Assembly (NCBI RefSeq): GCF_000272405.2
Contig: NZ_AJZM02000216.1
Coordinates: 1-9,988 of the forward strand
Length of the DNA: 9,988 bases
Direction: 5' to 3'
DNA from: Vibrio tasmaniensis 1F-187
Lineage (GTDB): Bacteria > Pseudomonadota > Gammaproteobacteria > Enterobacterales > Vibrionaceae
Part shown: positions 6,257-9,988 of the stretch, in pieces
Numbering within the stretch: position 1 is the first letter of the stretch
Layout of the letters: every line of letters begins with the position of its first letter
Position numbers and translations under genes: made by a program
The notes under the pieces: model-generated
Databases searched by the model: none
Seen by the model: the letters and a program-made list of their open reading frames with translations, nothing else
Told to the model about the DNA's origin: nothing

Positions 6257-6817
6257 ATGTTTTTTGAAAACTCACCACTGATAAGTCAAAGCGCTTCGCC
6301 ATTGCCAGTTGATAGCTTGATTATGCGTGCAAGCTTTGTGTCTCAAGGAAGTACGATAAAACAAACACTGTCTACTGATGATATTCCTGAAACCATTCTT
6401 TTTAATAAAGAATCCTTACCGTCTCAAGATATTACCGTTGACTTGGTTACTGGTGAGGTAACAGCTGTAAAAGACTTTGCAGGAATGGCAACTCTAAGTG
6501 TCATCGCTTTAAGAGAAGGTGGTGGTGGTGGCTCACCGTTGTGGGGGGTTTTTGTTGAAGTCTATGACTCAGGCTCAGGCCAGTGGATAGCAGCTGAAGA
6601 CAGCTTAAGACCAATATCTTTAAGTCGTGATCTAGAAGACGAAGTTCGCCCTATCGATTACACGTTGTCTGTTGAAATCTCAGCTGGTCAGAAGTTTCGG
6701 TGGCGTCATTACACCACAGATGCAAGCAAGAATATCTCGATAGTGGCGTATGCACCATCAAATGGAATACCAGGCTCAGCGGCTGCAATTATGAGTTTCT
6801 GGGGCATTAAACCGTAA
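6257..6817 (+). CDS. Hypothetical protein, possible jelly-roll decoration/fibre protein
   Basis: 186 residues, unrecognised. ATG 6257 follows the previous stop by two bases, with GGAAGG (6245-6250) six bases upstream; the frame stays open upstream only as an artefact over the previous gene. After a short N-terminal segment, the protein alternates hydrophobic strands with Gly/Ser/Asp turns: SQDITVDLVTGEVTAV, LWGVFVEVYDSGSGQW, DYTLSVEISAGQKFRW, then NISIVAYAP. This spacing recalls C1q/TNF-like jelly rolls, which often form trimeric surface proteins; that is a guess from pattern. A Gly5-Ser run is encoded by four GGT plus one GGC at 6518-6532. The gene is AT-richer than its neighbours (about 43-44% GC by hand count) and uses six ATA and two AGA codons, suggesting later acquisition. 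Decoration or head fibre is the leading idea. Confidence 0.4.
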   Translation: MFFENSPLISQSASPLPVDSLIMRASFVSQGSTIKQTLSTDDIPETILFNKESLPSQDITVDLVTGEVTAVKDFAGMATLSVIALREGGGGGSPLWGVFVEVYDSGSGQWIAAEDSLRPISLSRDLEDEVRPIDYTLSVEISAGQKFRWRHYTTDASKNISIVAYAPSNGIPGSAAAIMSFWGIKP

Positions 6818-6834
6818 TTTAATCGCCATTAAAT
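6817..6834. repeat. AT-only 7-bp inverted repeat after the accessory gene
   Basis: ATTTAAT and ATTAAAT flank a CGCC centre, starting on the last base of the 6257-6817 gene's stop codon. Pairing is all A-T, so an RNA hairpin would be weak and no terminator tail follows. It may be chance, or a mark of the junction where the accessory gene joined the operon. Confidence 0.25.
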
Positions 6835-6855
6835 ATTCGTTTAAAGGAGTTCACA

Positions 6856-7479
6856 GTGAGTGGAACTAAAAAATCAACAACTGGAAAAGTTGGAAAAGTG
6901 GAAGGAAATCCCTCCACCGCTAAAGCGGAAGCCGAACAGGAAGCACTCGACAACGCCGATGCCGAATTAAAGGCCGAAGAAGAAGCTAAAACCAAGGTTG
7001 AGTTAAAAACCAACGAGCCGGAAGCATCAACCGCTGAAAGTTCATCTCAATCAGAGCCTAGTTCTATGAACCCTGAAAAGGTGGAGAACGACAAGCCGGA
7101 GCAAGAAGCGTTGATGGCGGGCACTGAAACCAAAGAAGGAAAGGCAAGTGAGCAAGTGGATTCAAAGAAAGATGATGTGGTTCATCCTGGGGATGGCGTT
7201 GACGCTATCGGTGTTCTTGGCGCTTTCAAAGTATGCGCTAAATCAGATGCTGGGTTTTGGCGCTCAGGCGTTCAGTTCCATCGTCTCCAAGAAAAGCTGG
7301 TGCTTGTGGTGGAGCAAGAGCCGGATGCGTCTGCGCGAGTTCATGCGAAAGATCATGAACCAGAGTGCGTGGTGTTCCTCTCTCCTGAAAAGGCGAAGCG
7401 CGTACACGACGAGCCGCATCTGACGGTCGAAGTTGTTGAGCTTGAAGACGTACTCGATCTTCAAGACATGCAGCAATAA
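6856..7479 (+). CDS. Mu gp35 / FluMu HI1506-like protein with long acidic N-terminus
   Basis: 207 residues from a GTG start at 6856, chosen because AAAGGAG (6843-6849) is six bases upstream. Residues 1 to about 112 are low complexity and highly charged (Glu, Lys, Ala, Ser), probably disordered. The C-terminal part from about residue 113 fits the FluMu/HI1506 type of small domain: AFKVCAKSDAGFWRSGVQFH, then CVVFLSPEKAKRVHDEPHLT and a final VEVVELEDV strand. Proteins of this type sit between the major head and gp36 genes in Mu-like phages; I know of no proven role. The long N-terminal extension is the odd part, possibly spliced onto a conserved domain or acting as a flexible tether at the capsid. 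Family assignment is moderately sure. Confidence 0.7.
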   Translation: MSGTKKSTTGKVGKVEGNPSTAKAEAEQEALDNADAELKAEEEAKTKVELKTNEPEASTAESSSQSEPSSMNPEKVENDKPEQEALMAGTETKEGKASEQVDSKKDDVVHPGDGVDAIGVLGAFKVCAKSDAGFWRSGVQFHRLQEKLVLVVEQEPDASARVHAKDHEPECVVFLSPEKAKRVHDEPHLTVEVVELEDVLDLQDMQQ

Positions 7480-7503
7480 CGTTTTTAAAAGGTAGTAAAT
7501 ACG

Positions 7504-7938
7504 ATGGCAACTTATGCAACCAAACAAGACCTACTTGATCGTGATGAGCAGATGCTGTGGAACTTTGCGGTAGACCGCACTACAGGCGAACTCAACGATG
7601 TTTGGATTAACCAGGCATTAGACCAAGCCGATGAAGAGATTAACTCTTTCTTAGGTCGTCGTTATGTGCTGCCACTGCCGACTGTGCCAGGCATGTTGAA
7701 TAAGGTTGCCATCACTATTGCGTTCTACTGGTTAGCCGACCGTGACCAACAGGCCACGAACCTACTAGAAGAGCGCTACAAGATGCAGCTTCAAACCCTG
7801 CGTGAAATTGCCAATGGCAAGCGTGAACTAGGCTTGCCAACCATCGAAGCGCCAACCGAAAGCAGTGTGGGCAAGGTAGAGCTGATTCAAGAGAACGAGC
7901 GCCAGTTCACCCGCAACAGTTTGAGAGGCGTCTTGTAA
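7504..7938 (+). CDS. gp36-like head-tail connector protein (DUF1320)
   Basis: 144 residues matching the Mu gp36 / DUF1320 family, thought to form part of the head-tail junction. Visible family features are the start MATYATKQDLLDRD, the INQALDQADEEINSFLGRRY helix-turn region (about residues 36-56) followed by LPLP, and a long helical segment rich in Leu, Tyr and Arg (about 63-105) ending in GLP. A variable tail closes the protein. The AAAGGTAG-type ribosome site upstream is imperfect but suitably placed. The stop overlaps the next start by one base (TAATG), so the following G-like gene is translated in step. Mu gene J is, as I recall, this position. Confidence 0.9.
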   Translation: MATYATKQDLLDRDEQMLWNFAVDRTTGELNDVWINQALDQADEEINSFLGRRYVLPLPTVPGMLNKVAITIAFYWLADRDQQATNLLEERYKMQLQTLREIANGKRELGLPTIEAPTESSVGKVELIQENERQFTRNSLRGVL

Positions 7939-8483
7939 TGTCGATTGGTGTTCAAGTGACGGGAACGCAAGAGCTTGAGCGCTATCAACAGCTGCTTGAA
8001 ACCCTAAGCGACCCAAAGCACAAAGTTGAATTGCTTGATTCGTTGGGTGGAATTGTAGAGAGCCAAACCAGAAGAAGAATCGCCGATGAGAAAACGTCAC
8101 CTGATGGTCAGCGTTGGGATGATTGGTCTAGCAGTTATGCGAAGACTCGACATGGAAACCAATCCCTTTTGCAGTCCGAAGGCGATTTGTTGGACTCCAT
8201 CCAGTACCAGGTGCAGCGCAACCAAGTTCGAATTGGATCGCCACTGGCCTACGCGGGTGTTCATCAAGATGGCTTTTCTGGTCCGGTTCAAGTGTCTGCT
8301 CATACGCGCCTTATCACACAAGCCTTTGGTAAAGCGTTGGCATTTCCGGTCTATCAGTCTGTAGGGGCGTTCACTCGCATGATGAACATTCCACAGCGTG
8401 AATACTTAGGGCTAAGTACCGACAACCAATCTGAAGTGTATGCGGTTATCGGTGACTTCTGGAAGGAGTTAATGAATGTCTAG
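7938..8483 (+). CDS. G: Virion morphogenesis / tail completion protein, Mu G-like
   Basis: 181 residues of the phage virion morphogenesis family (PF05069), which includes Mu G and P2 S-type tail completion proteins acting where the tail joins the head. Family motifs: PDGQRWDDW (about residues 55-63), LLQSEGDLLDSI (77-88), a YAGVHQDG turn (105-112) and a near-terminal IPQREYLGLS (151-160), the counterpart of the usual IPARPFLG. It starts with a one-base overlap with gp36 and overlaps gp37 by eight bases. In Mu, G lies between F and I; here it sits between gp36 and gp37, a rearranged position that still keeps it among the connector genes. Function is fairly secure from family and context. Confidence 0.88.
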   Translation: MSIGVQVTGTQELERYQQLLETLSDPKHKVELLDSLGGIVESQTRRRIADEKTSPDGQRWDDWSSSYAKTRHGNQSLLQSEGDLLDSIQYQVQRNQVRIGSPLAYAGVHQDGFSGPVQVSAHTRLITQAFGKALAFPVYQSVGAFTRMMNIPQREYLGLSTDNQSEVYAVIGDFWKELMNV

Positions 8484-9066
8484 ACCCGACTTTACCACCA
8501 GTGGTTCTACCGTTTGGGCTGTGAATGAAATCGTTCAGTACCTTAAGCCAAAGCTTGAAGGTGGTGAGCGTGAAATAGAAAAGATCCAAACTGTTGAGCG
8601 CCACATTGGCCGCTTTGATAAGGCTGATGATATTAAGCGCTGGATGTCGAACCGTGACGGTGGCGTTCGTATTGCTGCCCTACGTGTTCCGCAATATGAA
8701 ACTGTGGGTAATCGCTTAATTGGTAACGTTAACCTTGTGGCCTATGTGTTTACCACTGACCAGTTCGGTTACGAAAAAGACCTACGTGCCGAAGTGGTCG
8801 CAGGAAAGTTAGTGCGTGAATTGATGGATAGAAGCGCACTGCCAACATCCTATGGTCGCGTTGAAAACGTACGCAGTGACAATTTATACAGCGGTGAAAT
8901 TGACAAGCTTGGTATCGCTATCTGGTCTGTCACTTGGTCGCAGCAATGGTACTTAGATGAAGAGATTGATCTCAGTACGTTAGATGACTTCATTACCTTT
9001 GGTCTGAAAGGTGAAATCGCAGATGGCGCACCCACCATTGATGGTGAAGTGCAGCTGCCTCAATAA
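8476..9066 (+). CDS. gp37-like protein (DUF1834), probable tail terminator
   Basis: 196 residues matching the Mu gp37 / DUF1834 family, which I recall as the tail terminator K of Mu. It would cap the tail tube and help define its length. Recognisable parts are an N-terminal helix (WAVNEIVQYLKPKL), a central beta region (VGNRLIGNVNLVAYVFTTD, about residues 75-95), a helix with KLVRELMDR, and the strongly typical ENVRSDNLYSGEIDKLGIAI followed by WSVTWSQQW (about 134-163). The C-terminus is acidic. The start is supported by GGAAGGAG (8461-8468) seven bases upstream, inside the end of the G-like gene. Position just ahead of gp38 and the sheath fits Mu order. Confidence 0.87.
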   Translation: MSRPDFTTSGSTVWAVNEIVQYLKPKLEGGEREIEKIQTVERHIGRFDKADDIKRWMSNRDGGVRIAALRVPQYETVGNRLIGNVNLVAYVFTTDQFGYEKDLRAEVVAGKLVRELMDRSALPTSYGRVENVRSDNLYSGEIDKLGIAIWSVTWSQQWYLDEEIDLSTLDDFITFGLKGEIADGAPTIDGEVQLPQ

Positions 9067-9093
9067 ACCGTGACACAAATATAGGACTTAATC

Positions 9094-9375
9094 ATGTCGT
9101 TAAAAAAGAATCTGATCCCCATTAAACCCAAGAACGCCGCAGTGCCTGTACGCAAACCTGAAGGTGGTTTTGTTAACGCAGCTGGTGAAGAAGTCGAACG
9201 CTCAGGCTACTGGGTTCGAAGAATTAATGATGGCGACGTGGTGCTAGTCAATCAAAAAGATTGGGATGCAGCCAAGGCGGCACTGGCAAAAGAAAAGGCC
9301 GATGCCATCGATCAACAAAAGAAAGCGCTGGCGAAAGAAGCTAAGGCTACAACCTCTAAAACTGAAGGAGAATAA
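9094..9375 (+). CDS. gp38-like small protein (DUF2635)
   Basis: 93 residues. The first 55 or so match the DUF2635/Mu gp38 family pattern: basic start with IPIKPKNAAVPVRKPEGG, a GEEVERSGYWVRRINDGDVV core (about residues 31-50), then a tail. The remaining residues are Lys/Ala-rich and probably helical, longer than I would expect for the family core. Its role is not established; it always sits directly before the sheath gene in Mu-like phages, which suggests a part in tail assembly. AGGA lies about eight bases upstream of the ATG. The coding 3' end supplies GAAGGAG (9364-9370) for the sheath start two bases after this stop. Confidence 0.87.
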   Translation: MSLKKNLIPIKPKNAAVPVRKPEGGFVNAAGEEVERSGYWVRRINDGDVVLVNQKDWDAAKAALAKEKADAIDQQKKALAKEAKATTSKTEGE

Positions 9376-9377
9376 GC

Positions 9378-9988
9378 ATGTCATTGGGCTCTATTCCTAA
9401 CGATATTCGAGTACCACTCGTTTATATCGAGATCGACAACAGCGAAGCGAATTCAGGCACACCCGCTTTGGCTCAGAAAGTATTAGTACTTGGCCAACAG
9501 CTGGCAACGGGCACTGCTGACGCACTTACGCTGAATCGTATTACCACAAGTGAAAGCCAAATTGACGACCTTTATGGTAAAGGTTCAATGCTTTCTCTTA
9601 CGCTTAAGAAGTTCCGCAAAACCAATGAATTCACTGACGTGTATGCATTGGGTGTGGCTGACTTGGCAGCAAGTGCGGCTAAGGGTGAGATTGCCGTTAC
9701 GGCAACCACGGTTAAAGCAGGTGTGATCGCGTTACTGATTGCTGGCGAAAGCGTGCAGGTAACGGTGAAAGATACGGACGATGCTGATTCTATTGCGACG
9801 GCCATCATTGCTAAGGTGAATGCTGATACCAACCTGCCTGTTACTGCTGCTTTGAAAGCGGCGTCTACCGATATTGTAGAGCTTACGTGTAAATGGACAG
9901 GTATTACGGGCGACGATATCGATATCCGTTACAACTACTACGACGGTGAGTTCTTGCCTGGTGTTATCTGGGGAGGACTATTCTGTTT
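9378..9988 (+). CDS. L: Tail sheath protein, Mu L-like (3' partial)
   Basis: Contractile sheath subunit that surrounds the tail tube and drives DNA injection. ATG 9378 has GAAGGAG (9364-9370) seven bases upstream. The frame stays open to the window edge, giving 203 codons of an expected protein near 500 residues. Family features: SIPNDIRVPLVYIEIDNSEA at the start, a KVLVLGQQL strand, YGKGSMLSLTLKKFRK (about residues 66-81), DVYALGVADL, and a following beta domain with TGITGDDIDIRYN before YDGEFLP. The last dozen residues look less typical of the family, which may be divergence or an edge effect. This identification is secure; the rest of the gene and the tube gene should lie downstream. Confidence 0.95.
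   Translation, partial: MSLGSIPNDIRVPLVYIEIDNSEANSGTPALAQKVLVLGQQLATGTADALTLNRITTSESQIDDLYGKGSMLSLTLKKFRKTNEFTDVYALGVADLAASAAKGEIAVTATTVKAGVIALLIAGESVQVTVKDTDDADSIATAIIAKVNADTNLPVTAALKAASTDIVELTCKWTGITGDDIDIRYNYYDGEFLPGVIWGGLFC

Noticed and set aside
6518..6532. GGT/GGC run as a phase-variable microsatellite
   Set aside because: Each unit is three bases, so slippage would only change the glycine count and not the frame, and only five units are present.
7148..7527. Alternative + strand and antisense frames inside the gp35-like gene
   Set aside because: They overlap a gene with a good start and conserved C-terminal domain, and their translations show no family resemblance.
7828..8364. Sense and antisense frames of 74-92 codons over the G-like gene
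   Set aside because: Shadows of a gene with clear PF05069 motifs; no ribosome site or protein-like composition.
9572..9832. Antisense 86-codon frame in the sheath gene
   Set aside because: It is an Ala/Ser/Val-rich mirror of the sheath beta domain, wholly internal to a confident gene.

Overview
The window is a stretch of the late structural region of a Mu-like (transposable, contractile-tailed) prophage. Every credible gene is on the + strand, tightly packed and often overlapping by 1-8 bases. Moderate GC (high 40s by eye), the codon use and the protein flavour suggest a marine gammaproteobacterial host, most likely Vibrio or a close relative. That host assignment is inference. No attachment ends, tRNA, CRISPR or host gene is present, so both edges lie inside the phage genome.

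Layout. Bases 1-3750 hold the DNA-packaging and portal block: the large terminase (5' end cut off by the window), the Mu gp29-like (DUF935) portal and a short Mu F-like minor head protein. Bases 3751-4063 are the only real intergenic region. They hold two terminator-like hairpins, a palindrome and a strong Shine-Dalgarno in front of an ATG-TAA 'start-stop'. Phage Mu has its C-activated late promoter PI at this junction, in front of gene I, so the late operon is probably split here too. Bases 4064-5952 are the capsid maturation block: the gpI-like protease, the scaffold Z nested in its 3' half from an internal start, and the major head protein T. Bases 6006-6817 hold two small genes not expected from the Mu map, probably head decoration proteins. 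Bases 6856-9988 are the neck and tail-start block: a FluMu HI1506/gp35-like protein, gp36 (DUF1320), the G-like virion morphogenesis protein, gp37 (DUF1834), gp38 (DUF2635) and the first 203 codons of the tail sheath L.

How they work together. The scaffold and T assemble a procapsid around the portal and F. The protease matures it, the terminase fills it with DNA, gp36 and neighbours form the connector, G and gp37 complete or terminate the tail, and L forms the contractile sheath.

Departures from the Mu plan: gene G is not next to F but sits between gp36 and gp37; F is short; the vacated F-I gap carries terminators; a two-gene putative decoration cassette follows T; and its second gene (6257-6817) is AT-richer, with six ATA codons against none in T. 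I found no clearly new defence or mobile system. The decoration cassette and the F-I junction are the parts most worth a second look.
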